In this document: in pieces, positions 35,621-45,790 of the stretch
How positions within the stretch are numbered: the stretch's first letter is position 1
Layout: each line of letters begins with the position of its first letter
Origin: Oxytropis ochrocephala
Lineage: Eukaryota; Streptophyta; Magnoliopsida; Fabales; Fabaceae
NCBI GenBank assembly: GCA_020916435.1
Contig: CM037090.1
Coordinates: 43,816,079 to 43,880,078 of the forward strand
Length of the DNA: 64,000 nt
Direction: 5' to 3'
Notes under the pieces: generated by a model
The model's database searches: none
The model's input: only the letters and a program-made list of their open reading frames with translations
What the model was told of the DNA's origin: nothing
Translations under genes and position numbers: made by a program

Positions 35621-36448
35621 TCATATATGGTATTATTTCAATATTCAATCTTGTTTATGATTCTATTTCTACATTCAACCCTACGTATATTACATTAAAA
35701 TGACAACTTCAAATTAAGTACCATATGATCCACAAATAAAATATGTTTAGGTCGTTCTGGTTTAAGAAGATTAAGAATATACATTTATATAGTCTCTTAA
35801 TTTTAAAATGTCTTATTGTAAACCTGCATTTTTGAAAATGTGTTGCTAGTAGTCTTTCAACACCCATTGCAATAAATTTAATTTTTAGCTGCGAACAAAA
35901 ATTGTCGCTAAATATCAAACTTTCTTAAGTAATATAAAGTTCTACATTCTTCTATTAAAAAACCATGTCACAACCATGTAGTAAACACATCTAAAAGCTT
36001 CCAAACTTTTGTTGTAACTTGTAAGTGATGTCGCAAGTATTGCATTGGATTGCCTTAATTCAAAGGCTAAGTACTACAAACACTATATTGTCAAAAATGA
36101 AAGACTAAAATACGACGTTTTAAAATTAAGGGACCAAAAGAATATTCTTCCTAAACTACATAACTATATAAATTCAAATTTTACCCTGTATAATCTTTAT
36201 AACTATTCAAATTTTCGATTTAGGAATTTTGAACTTTGTAGATTCTAATTGATTGACTAAACTGTGAAATATTAGTTTCTTAATCGATAACTAATTTTGA
36301 AGTTAGTATCTAATTTTGAAGTTAGTATCGAAATTTCAAACATCCAACATAGAGTGGGACTTGGTAAAATTACTAGTAAGTAAATAACAAGTAAACTTTT
36401 TATAGCTGTGACAGTTGAAGAATTAATAGTTTAACTTTGAAAAACACT
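35621..36448. other. AT-rich DNA with dispersed repeats
   Basis: GTTGCTAGTAGTCTTTCAACACC (35841) recurs at 49226, where an LTR interrupts it. TACGACGTTTTAAAATTA (36111) recurs near 26931-26970. No gene is seen. Confidence 0.5.
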
Positions 36449-37530
36449 TCATACCTTCTCTTTGAAAAACAATATAGTGGGAAACAATGTTTCAAAATAA
36501 CATTTACGCACACTAACCGTTACAAGATTAGGATATATTGCATGGGAATGATTCAAAAAATTGGTTGGAGTTTTATCGAAGCGTTGCAAATAAAGAACTT
36601 TTGCTTTTTCAAGGATCTTTTCCTGATAGCAACCATTCAATATTTTTGTTGCATCTATGCCACTTATTGTCCGTTCCTCCAAATTGGAGATTTTCACTTG
36701 TTTATGATAATCAAGTGAAAATACTAGTTTATGATAATCAAGGGGCATTTTATAGTAATTTCTTTTAATTTGTTTTAAACATGATTAATTAAGATAATAA
36801 AGGATTTTGGGTCATATATAAAATACGTACCGTTTCAAAAGAAAAAAAATAGCTTGTCCATTGAAGGAAAACATTCTCAATGCTTCACAAAAAAAAATCC
36901 AAAGTCTTCAATGAAGGGCATTCTAATGTATGCTTTTTTGGATAGAATCTCTTAAGTTTTGTCAAATGCCAGAGTGTTACATGAAACAATAGAGGAAATT
37001 TGAAGATATTTGTTGTTCTTGATCTTTCTTCCATTGCTGCTGCAACAACTTCCTCAACTCCACAAGACATTATCTGAAGTGTTTCAAGATGTCCAAGATC
37101 TTGGCATAGTGATGATGGAAAGATATATAACAAGCATCGACATCCAGAAACATCAACTGTGCATAAGTTTTCGAAGCTGATAATGTCATAAGGATCATCA
37201 TTCCATATTTGCTTCAATTTTGGTATATTAGACAAAGTCAACCTTTTCAAACGGTTACGTTCTTTTACCTCAATTAATAATTCTTCAGACTTCATACCTT
37301 TCACATCAAACACAGCTTCTAATGAATGACAATCTCTTACTTCTACCTCTTCCGGTTCATGTACAACTTGCAACAAATTTGATGGAAAAAGCACATGTGA
37401 TAAAAAATCACATCTTTGCACCACTAGAGATTTCAAATTGCGAAACACATTGTCATGAGGTTAGATGCCATATCACAAATCCTCGAGCTCAGGGTATTCA
37501 GACAAGGTCAAAGATTTGAATTTACTCACT
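36449..37530 (-). pseudogene. CC-NBS-LRR disease-resistance gene, LRR fragment
   Basis: Minus-strand LRR blocks: FKSLTLSEYPELEDL (37525-37480, then a stop where the family has W), FRNLKSLVVQRCDFLSHVLF, SFENLCTVDVSGCRCLLYIF, LGHLETLQIMSCGVEEVV (37448-36885). A separated block reads VLYLQRFDKTPT, FLNHSHAIYPNLVTVSVRKC (36748-36449). The LxxLxxLxVxxC pattern is that of the C-terminal repeats of legume RPS2-like receptors. There is no NB-ARC domain. Stops, a frameshift between the blocks, and adjacency to a CACTA end at 37527 mark it as a relic. It is unclear whether it is a host remnant or transposon cargo. Confidence 0.8.
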
Positions 37531-38340
37531 ACAAGAATTTCGATCCAGACTGACGGATTATTTTCGGCGGATTTAATCTGCCAATATATTACCGGCGAAT
37601 TGGAAGTTTTCGGCGGATTTTTCGGCCGATAATATACCGGCAGATTTGACAGCTATTTTCGGTGGATTCAATTCAGGTGAAATATTACTGGCAGATTATA
37701 CGCGTGTTTCCGGCAGATTTTATATCTGGATTTTTTAAAAAAATATATAAAAGAAATCCGCCGGTACGTGCATTTACTGGCAGATATTTTCTGTAATTAA
37801 AAAAATAACTAATAAAAAATCAGTTGGTATATACGATTTCCCAGGCATTTTCCGCTATTAAATACCGAGGCCAAATTCCGCCAGTAACATACACATTTCG
37901 GCAGACTTTTTTTGAAATTCGAAAATCCGCCGGTTGCCGTACCGAGTCCGCCGGTAAGCGTCCCGAATCCGCCGATAATTTGCCTCGAAAACCGGTTTGC
38001 ACGGTTTTTCAAACTTGACCAAGAATCAGCCGGTAAGCTAATAACAAAAATCTGCCGGTAAATGCCTTGAAACTCGGTTTAATTAAAAAAAATTGCGCTG
38101 GTAATCGCGCGTTCCGACGGATTTGTGTTCCGTTTTACGAAATCGAATCGTTGGTGTTTTTTCTTCATATATGCGGATTCTCTTCTCAACTTCTCTCACA
38201 TTCTTCATTTCTCTCAACTTCTCTCAAATCTCTCTACCAAATTCTGTCTTCTCTCTATGAATTCTCTTCCTTCTCTCTACCAAATTCTTTCATTTTTCTT
38301 AAGATATATTTCTTTGATAGTTTTAGTTAATATTTTGTTT
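37527..38340 (+). mobile_element. CACTA transposon 4, one end only
   Basis: Begins CACTACAAGAATTTCG, the same end type as CACTA 2. It is followed by many copies of TCCGCCGGTAA and GGCGGATT in both orientations (37545-38115), a subterminal array. After 38120 comes a pyrimidine-rich CTTCTCTCAACTTCTCTC region like a transcript start. The partner end is not found; a 5'-truncated LINE follows. Confidence 0.65.
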
Positions 38341-38599
38341 TAAAATATTAGGTAGTTACTAATTCTGATATTATTTGAAAATAAATGGATACACATACTT
38401 CACAAATGTTGGCTCTCCCTATGCTCCAAATAACTTTTTAAAGCCAGTAGTGACAATTTTAGTAAGCTCATCACTGCATTAAGTAAATGAGCAAATTAGA
38501 AACGAAAATGACATGAAGAAAAGAAAATGAAAAGACAAGACAAGTCACCCCAATGTGTCTATTGCACTCCTATTTAATAACTTCTCCCTAATTTATCTA

Positions 38600-40010
38600 A
38601 ACAAAATAATTTGATTTTTTTGTTAAAAATTAGTGAAATGAGTGATAATTGACACGCATAGGAGTGGCAATAGTTACATATATGGTAATGCAAAATATAT
38701 GATTACAACTGCAGTTTAACTGTATAAGTACGTTGGAGCTTGGGCGAGTTTCTTGTTTCGAGTTCCCCCAATGAAGGTGGTATAGAGATATAAATGCGCA
38801 ATCACATCCTCCTCCTCGAAGTAATTCTTTCCCAACCACGAAAAAACCAGCTGCCATATTGATTTGGCGACGTGACAGCCCAAGAATAAATGCGGGATCG
38901 TCTCGTCTTCGTTGAAGCACAAAACGCAGCACTTATCTTGTTGTAAATGAAGTATTCCTCTTCTAAACAAAGCATCACGCGTGGCGATTCTATTATGAAA
39001 TACCCTCCAAACAAATATGGTTATTTTGATGGCGCATCATTTTTCCATAGCTTTCTACATGCGTTAACAAGGTTGTCCGACGCGCCTCCACCTGCAAAAA
39101 AACCAGCAAACCAATCATAGCATCGTCTCACCGTGAATCCGTTGACATAATCCAGCAAGCAACGCCACAAGTCGCATCTGTCTCGGTCAGGAACAGCGGC
39201 CTGTAGCAGTTCAGCCAAATATTCCAGCTGCTGCTGCTCTTCATGCTGAAATTCAGCAGCCCAACTATAATCCCACCGCCAACCGTTCGCGTTCCAAATG
39301 CCCATTTCTTCTACAACGACATTCTTGTTGCTGCACCTCTGATAAACCTAGGGGAATAGAGTTGCGAAAATTTCCCTCCCCAACCAATTATCGGTCCAAA
39401 ACCTCACTATATTTCCTCTTCCCAATTTTAATTTAACTATTTCATCAAACCATCCTTCCTCCAAATTGTTATCACTCCCCAAAAGACAAAGATCTCTCCA
39501 CCAAATAGATAATTTCCCCCAACCTCTTCTAAATTCAGAGGCATTTAGCCATCTACCACTCAATCCATATCTTTCCTCCAACAACATTCTCCACAATGGA
39601 TTTCCTTTTTCTACCAAAAATCTCCATCTCCATTTGGTTAGCAACGCTAAATTAAAAGCTTCTAAATTTTTAACACCTAATCCCCCCTTATCCTTCGGAG
39701 TGCAAATAGTATTCCAATTCACCCAAGCCATCTTTTTGGTCTCCTCACCCCCCCCCCCCCCCCCCCCCAACAAGAATCTTCTTTGTAACTTTGTGATCTC
39801 TTCAATTATTTTTTTGGGAGCTTTGTAGAATGAGAATAAATATAAAGGAAGGGAGGCAAGCACTGAGTTTATAAGAGTAACCCTCCCTCCTATTGACAAT
39901 TGCTTACTTTTCCAACTATTAAACCTTCCTTAGATAGCATCAACAACCGGTTGCCAAGTAGCCACTCTTCTTGGATTTGCACCTACCGTAATTCCCAAAA
40001 TATTTTGTTT
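38600..40010 (-). pseudogene. 5'-truncated LINE, RT C-terminus and zf-RVT
   Basis: Minus strand from about 40010: LGITVGANPRRVATWQPVV, stop, LSIGGRVTLINSVLASLPLY (39899), LTKWRWRFLVEKGNPLWRML, WRDLCLLGSDNNLEEGWFD. After a frameshift, WNANGWRWDYSWAAEF (39305). The zf-RVT domain follows: VRRCYDWFAGFF, WKNDAPSKI, FRRGILHLQQDKCCVLC, DETIPHLFLGCHVAKSIWQL (38970-38716). The order matches the end of plant L1-type ORF2. The catalytic RT and endonuclease are missing, as usual for 5' truncation. Stops and frameshifts make it dead. Confidence 0.88.
39748..39768. repeat. 21-base poly-C tract
   Basis: An uninterrupted C run, read as G on the coding strand of the LINE, where it makes a poly-glycine stretch (FLLGGGG..EETKKMAW). 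Related LINEs usually have only a couple of glycines here, so the tract has expanded. It is prone to assembly and sequencing error. Confidence 0.9.
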
Positions 40011-40867
40011 TTATGCGCAAAGTATTTGGTTGAAGAAACTCTTGCAATGATAACCACTTCCCTTGATAATTTTGCACTAGATATTTAGGATTCCACTGTT
40101 AAATATTATGCCATTAGAGTATTTTTTATGCTAATAAGCTCTAATGAGAATCTTATTCTTGTTTGTGTATATTAGCTCGAGAGTGCGTGCAGAATTATAA
40201 GCTCTAACGATCATTCTTATGTTGTCATATAATCTTACTATAGCATATGACATATTGTAAGAGACCTTGACATTTAGTCTCATTTTTACTATATATATTG
40301 AGATAAATATATTTTTTCTTTTAATCCCAGTATTTAGGCATCATAATAGGATGCTTAGGTCGAATTATGTTAGAAATGCACAATAATCCTTTGGCATGCA
40401 ATTGTACTTTTTTTTTACCAAAACATGCAATTATACCGTGCTTCTCTTTTACCAACATTCCATATCTTTTTTTGTTGAGGTTTTTAATATTTAAGTACAA
40501 TTATAAGTTTAATGTCAATACTCCTATCGAGTATACTTTTATACTATTTACGTACTTATATAATAATAAATGTTTGTTGTTTACTGTTGACATTCTCATA
40601 TTAATCAAAGTCATTTTAGTTATTTAAATTAGGTTTGATACTGTTCAAATGAGAGATGTTCGAATTTCTTAATTCCTTATAAAAAAATGTGGTTACTCAT
40701 TAACCAAAACTTATATTAATTGAATATCAATCATTTTAGAGCATTTATTCTTTGACTAGAAGTAATTACATGTGTTAATGAGCTATGCCTATTTGTATAT
40801 ACCGATGTAAATATTCTATTTACGAAATTTAAAATTCTTTGGCAAAAACACTAACTAGAGACTTATA
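40011..40867. other. AT-rich DNA, no gene seen
   Basis: No domain, repeat family or RNA gene recognised on either strand. Confidence 0.5.
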
Positions 40868-41152
40868 CTCCCTCCGTTCCCGATCTTTAGTACTTTTGGC
40901 TTGTTACACACAAATTAAGCTATAATTAATTTGTGCAAGCTAAGTACTAAAATACTCATTTTGTAATTGTCTTAGAAATATTGAAATCCAAATAAAAGAG
41001 TTAATAGTTTTCTTGGGTTTTTAAAAGGCTCAATAAATATGAATGGTATCTTTGGAAAAGTCTGTTGAATTGTACATTGGGTTTTTAAAAGCACTATTAT
41101 TTTGAAACAAAAATAAAATCCTAAAAGTACCAAAGATCAAGAATAGAGGGAG
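40868..41152. mobile_element. Stowaway-type MITE
   Basis: Termini CTCCCTCCGTTCCCGATCTT and its near-complement AAGATCAAGAATAGAGGGAG, flanked by TA dinucleotides (40866-40867 and 41153-41154). Length 285 bp with no ORF. These are the ends and target of Tc1/mariner-derived Stowaway elements in plants. Confidence 0.85.
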
Positions 41153-42178
41153 TATGTATGAGTTTGGGGTTAACTCTAATAACATATCTCTCTTAACTTA
41201 AATATGTTACTCTAAATTCATCATTCATTTTGTAAATTACAAGTGCGTTGACCATTACTTATATTGTAGCATTAAAATTCTTATTATTTAGTAGTTGACT
41301 ATTTTCATCCAAATAGAAGAATTAAATATTTAATTAATCAATTATATATAGATTGATATATTAAATTATTTAAGAATTATTATTAAGATATAATTATGAT
41401 TAAGTCCAACTTATCTAAAGTAATAAATACTAAAGGATTATAGTTTAACTTTTTTTTAATAAGAAAAGATTGTATTGAAGAGATTACAAGGGGTCTCGTT
41501 ACGCCTTCCAAAATCCAAAACACATTGGAAAAAAGACCACGGGAGGAAAAAGAATACCCCCAACAAAATGATAAAAAAAAATAAATATATAGTAGTTACA
41601 ATAATATCACACTTTTTTTAAAAGCAAAAGAAATAGAGCCTCGTTAGAACCTTCTGATGCAAAACTCTCCTTAGGAAAAAAACATTAGGAAGGAAAGAGT
41701 ACTCCCTTTATGTTCTATAGATAAAAAAGAGAAAATATACGAAAAATTCATGGGGGACTAGACCAATACCCATAAGCATAAACATCGTTATAACTGAAAG
41801 GAAATAAAAACAAGCCTATTCATGAGGTGTGCAAAAGCATCACTATAACGACTCTCATCCCAACCAGGTTGACACCAAAGTTATTAACAATCATTTGCAG
41901 CACACCAAAAATTGGAGGCAAAACAATAACCCAATCCATCTAAGTAGGAAGAAATTGGCAACACCCATAATTTCACATTTGAAATCAACACCCACTACAA
42001 CTCAAAATAGCAAACCCCTTACAAATAGAAACAGCTAAGATAGCAAGTATGTAACTTAACTAACAAAATCGACACCAGATCACCACTTTAGTTGCGAAAC
42101 CCCCTCCCCAAGACCCCAACCTTTAATTGTATTTATAATCAGCGGTAATGCAAAACACGTGGAAGAAGAAAAAGAAAT
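41153..42178. other. Spacer with degenerate retroelement-like repeat
   Basis: A weakly repeated segment (TACAAGGGGTCTCGTTACGCCT at 41486; GAGCCTCGTTAGAACCTTCT at 41636, each ending GGAGGAAAAAGAATAC/GGAAGGAAAGAGTAC) may be the 3' tail of a retroposon. No gene. Confidence 0.4.
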
Positions 42179-42395
42179 CACTACAAGAAAATCGGTGGTT
42201 TGCCACGGACATTCCCGTGGCAAATGTACAAATATCCGTGGCAAATATGAATTTGCCACGGATTTGCGACGGACAAATTTTGGGGGCAAAAGCGCTCGTC
42301 GCAAATGCTTTGCCACGGATTTTCCGTGGCAAATCCGTGGCAAATTTTTCCGTGGCAAATCCGTCGCAAAGTCGTGGCAAATCCGTCGCAAATTT

Positions 42396-42857
42396 TAAAA
42401 AAAATTAAAAAAAAAATTAAATTATGCCTCCAAATTTTTTTAAATATCTATACAGAACACATAAATGCTCCAACATCAAAATTAATAAACTTATATAAAG
42501 CAAAACATAATAACCACAATAATAAATGAGTACAATCTATGTGCAAAACATTTAATTACTAATTGTCTTCTACTAACAAACATTAACTAACTAAAAGAAT
42601 GTGTTGAGCTCTACTGCCAAAAATACAATGCAAAGACTAAGGACTTGAATAAAATGCCATGGACCCTGTAATGGATGCCACTCATGTTTGTCTCACTGAG
42701 CCGGCGTGAACTGGCCTAATGTTCGTTTCACCTAGTAACAATTACAGAGAAGCAACTTAGCAATCATAATCATAATACTAAATCAACCACAATAAAAACT
42801 AATAACATTCTGACAGAGTTAACTAGCTGTGACAACACAATTTTAATGAAAACATAC
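42396..42857. other. CACTA 2 interior, no gene seen
   Basis: AT-rich, downstream (minus strand) of the last PSS1 exon. Confidence 0.4.
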
Positions 42858-43160
42858 TTTTCCTATTATATTAGGCTGGCGGCTTAGACCAACCCACTTG
42901 TATGTTTTGCCATCAAAGTACCTCACAGTATGCATTCCTGCCCAAATTCCTACATATTATTAAACCATGTAAATCATGTTAAAAACAGTTGAGGCCATTT
43001 TAATGCCAAAAGGCATTGATTCAAATAGATGCAACCAGCCAACAAGTAAAACAAATGTGGATCAGAAACTCTTACCAAACCAATTGCAGATCAAGATGTC
43101 AAGAATGATACTGTCCCACCAGCACTCATTGAAGTTTGGTAACATGTGACGGAAAGTAAG
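42858..43160 (-). pseudogene. PSS1: Phosphatidylserine synthase 1, two captured exons
   Basis: Exon A, 43160-43076, after CTTCAG and before GTAAGA: LTFRHMLPNFNECWWDSIIL, DILICNWF. Exon B, 42949-42858, after TATGTAG and before GTATGT: GIWAGMHTVRYFDGKTYKWV, LSRQPNIIGK. The G|GA codon joins across the intron and both exons are open. This is the highly conserved ER membrane region of eukaryotic base-exchange phosphatidylserine synthase (ECWWDS, GIWAGM). The remaining exons are absent. It follows the DEG7 exons on the same strand, so a spliced CACTA transcript could fuse the two. Confidence 0.88.
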
Positions 43161-43651
43161 CTGAAGATGCCAACATAGAATGGTTTGAAAATAATACAGA
43201 AGATATATACCAAAATTAAACAAAGATTTATGGATGCACTAAACCATAAATAGAGCTATTGTCATTGGTCACAACAAAATGTTTCAATTTACAAGGAATA
43301 AGGAAAATTCCATTGAAAATAAATTTAATATTGTCAACATTATTCACTACAATGCAGCATACAAATATTTAGGCTTCTGTAAAATGAGGCTTAATACTGA
43401 ATCATGAGAAAAACATAAAAGGAAGAATCTGTGAAGAGAAATCTCAAGGACAAACCTGAAGTGTACCACGAGGTATAGAAACTGCCTTCCATTTATCAAC
43501 ATAAGTTTCACTGCCTTTTTGAAGGAACCTTAGTGCCCTCACTACCTGAAAAGCAAATCACGGCATTTAGTTGTTCACTTGTCCTAATTAAATTAGTTGC
43601 TCCCGACTAGAAGAGCCCTGCTTCTCCTTGGTTACTACAGGGAAGCGCTTG

Positions 43652-43657
<6 letters not shown>

Positions 43658-43739
<82 letters not shown>
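43658..43739. repeat. (TA)n microsatellite
   Basis: About 40 TA units inside the DEG7-derived intron between exons 43876-43751 and 43545-43456. The YIYIYI ORFs across it are artefacts. Confidence 0.95.
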
Positions 43740-43741
<2 letters not shown>

Positions 43742-44387
43742 AGAGCTTACTCGTTCTAGAGGTAAGAAGAATGCAGATGCACTTGATGACTTGCTCCCAG
43801 CATTCAGAGCTACTGCCCGGCCTTGCCAATCTATAACCGGAGAACCACTTGACCCTCCTTTGGTCCCAGATGCTGCCTGCAACGCAAATATCAATAGGTA
43901 TGTATATGGTTGCAATCAAGCAATGGTAAATTGCTACACATTCATAACAAGAGTTTGACGATGTAAAGTTATTATAAGCTTCTCAAAACGAGGCCAATGT
44001 CAAAGGAATCACTTAATCCATGAATTAAGTTGCCAAACAAAGTCACAAAATGGGTTTTATCCCCCTGAAGCTAATCTTCTCAGCCTAGCATTTTCAGTAA
44101 TGAATCCTCCTATCCTTTTTTTCCCCTCCACATTTTTTTAAGTAACACTAGTGCAGAAAAGGGATTTAAAGTCACGCAAATTGGCTTTTTAAAGTCACGC
44201 GCCCGCGTGACTTCTATTAAGGCGACTTCGTATGTCGGGAGCTTTAAAGTCAAGCAAAGCGCGACTTCATATTTTTTTAAAGTCGGACCAACATCGCTTG
44301 ACTTTAAATGTGTTTACATTATAAAGTCGAGGTTGTACACACTTTGACTTCAAAGTTTTTTTTTTTTTTTTGCCTTTTGGTCATTCC

Positions 44388-44389
<2 letters not shown>

Positions 44390-44466
<77 letters not shown>
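44390..44466. repeat. (TA)n microsatellite
   Basis: About 38 TA units in the 3' part of CACTA 3, between the eL42 stop codon and the left subterminal array. Confidence 0.95.
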
Positions 44467-44469
<3 letters not shown>

Positions 44470-44692
44470 GTTCCACTAGGTATCAAATTCATTAAACTAG
44501 CAACAAACATTCTATATAGAATTACAAAATTACTATATTTTGCTCCAAAAATTTATCAACAACTTTCACTTCTCAATAACATAAGGTAGTATTTCAAAGT
44601 AATAAAATATAGCTATCAGAAATCCATAGAGAAACAAAAACATTGCAACACTGGGAAAGAACATAAAAATAGCAAATCCTATAAATTGCCAC

Positions 44693-45295
44693 CTAGAAGA
44701 GAGAAGTTCCTTTGCCCTTCTTGTCACCACCAATCTCAAAGTGCTTGCACCTCTGCATAACAGACACAGAAACAGTAACAAACAATTAGCCACACACACT
44801 ACACGAACGAACAAACAATTGCTATGTTATCTTTCAATATACTGACCTTAATAGCATGTTGGGAGACATGTTTGCAACCCTGGCACTGAAGCCTCAGGAC
44901 AATTTTCTTAGTGGTTTTTGCCTATTTCAATAAAGTAAAATCAATAAATTAAATTTGCAGCAGAATAAACCAATTAACATAATTTAGAAGGAAAAGAGAG
45001 AAGAGGGGAAACCTTCTTGTGGAAGACGGGCTTAGTCTGACCACCATAACCGGATTGTTTGCGATCGTAACGGCGTTTTCCTTGAGCTGCAATGCTATCC
45101 TTACCCTTCTTGTATTGGGTGACTTTTTTGCAGTGTATGCTTCTTGCATTCCTTGCTCTTGCAGTATGTCTTCTTCGTCTTTGGAACGTTCACCTATCCA
45201 TAACAACAAATACATAATGAGGTTAATAATCTAATCTAGAAGATAATAGCAGTGAGGTGAGAAGAAACGGGGAAATGAGCGAAGGAGATTACCAT
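44693..45295 (-). pseudogene. RPL36A: 60S ribosomal protein eL42 (L36a/L44), +1 frameshift
   Basis: Four exons on the minus strand. Exon 1 is ATG alone (45295-45293) then GTAATC. Exon 2, 45193-45013: VNVPKTKKTYCKSKECKKHT, then KGKDSIAAQGKRRYDRK, GYGGQTKPVFHKK. Exon 3, 44921-44847: AKTTKKIVLRLQCQGCKHVS. Exon 4, 44752-44693: RCKHFEIGGDKKGKGTSLF and stop TAG. Coding length is 319 nt, against 318 (105 codons plus stop) for the family. The extra base is one A in a run of six at about 45124-45129, after codon HTLQK, and shifts the frame early. All AG/GT sites are intact and the zinc-binding cysteines are present. eL42 contacts the E site of the large subunit. It is a genomic (intron-bearing) copy, not a retrocopy. 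The pyrimidine-rich DNA to 45420 looks like its 5' UTR. Confidence 0.95.
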
Positions 45296-45790
45296 GATGG
45301 CGGCGCGTCGGGATCGGAATCTGAAGATACACTTTGTGTTGTGCGCAGCAAAGATGAGAATGTGGGAATGAACTGTGTTTTAATGTCTTTGGGAAATTAG
45401 GGTTTACTTTTGAAGTCAAGCAATTTTACGACGACTTAAAACCCGAGAATGTAACGTTTTATTACTTTTGAAGTCAAGCGATTTTTACGCTGACTTAAAA
45501 GCCGACTTAAAAACACGAGAGCGTTGGCGCGAAGCGTTTCCACTTTTGAAGTCACGCATATTTTACGCTTGACTTAAAAACTAGCACGCCAAAAAAGTTT
45601 TCGAGTTTATTACAAGTTTGCCACATCCACTTTTGAAGTCACGCATATTTTACGCTTGACTTAAAAACTAGCGCGCCTAAAAAAAGTTTTCGAGTTTATT
45701 ACAAGTTTGCCACCGCGTCCTTATATCAAGCGCAGATCGTCGAAAGCGTGACTTTAAATGTCTATTTCTTTTCCTTATTTTGCACTAGTG

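Larger units (their letters stand above)
44146..45790 (-). mobile_element. CACTA transposon 3 carrying an eL42 gene, nested
   Basis: Ends CACTAGTGCAGAAAAGGG and (reverse complement) CACTAGTGCAAAATAAGG, target duplication TAA (44143-44145 and 45791-45793). It shares its end type with CACTA 1, but its subterminal repeats differ: TTTAAAGTCACGC and GACTTTAAA words at 44160-44345 and 45405-45780. Only 1645 bp long, it holds a whole ribosomal protein gene. It sits within an intron of the DEG7 cargo of CACTA 2, so it inserted after that capture. It contains a (TA)n run at 44390-44466. Confidence 0.93.

Noticed and set aside
39466..39828. 120-residue plus-strand ORF
   Set aside because: Antisense shadow of the LINE RT region; the minus strand carries the conserved motifs.
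43597..43919. ORFs with long YIYIYI runs
   Set aside because: They are translations of the (TA)n microsatellite and carry no domain; the real coding trace here is the DEG7 exon on the minus strand. The same applies to 44319-44510.
44693..45295. Calling eL42 the functional host gene
   Set aside because: The coding length is one base too long (extra A at about 45124-45129) and the gene is enclosed by CACTA ends with a target duplication. A sequencing error in the A run remains possible.
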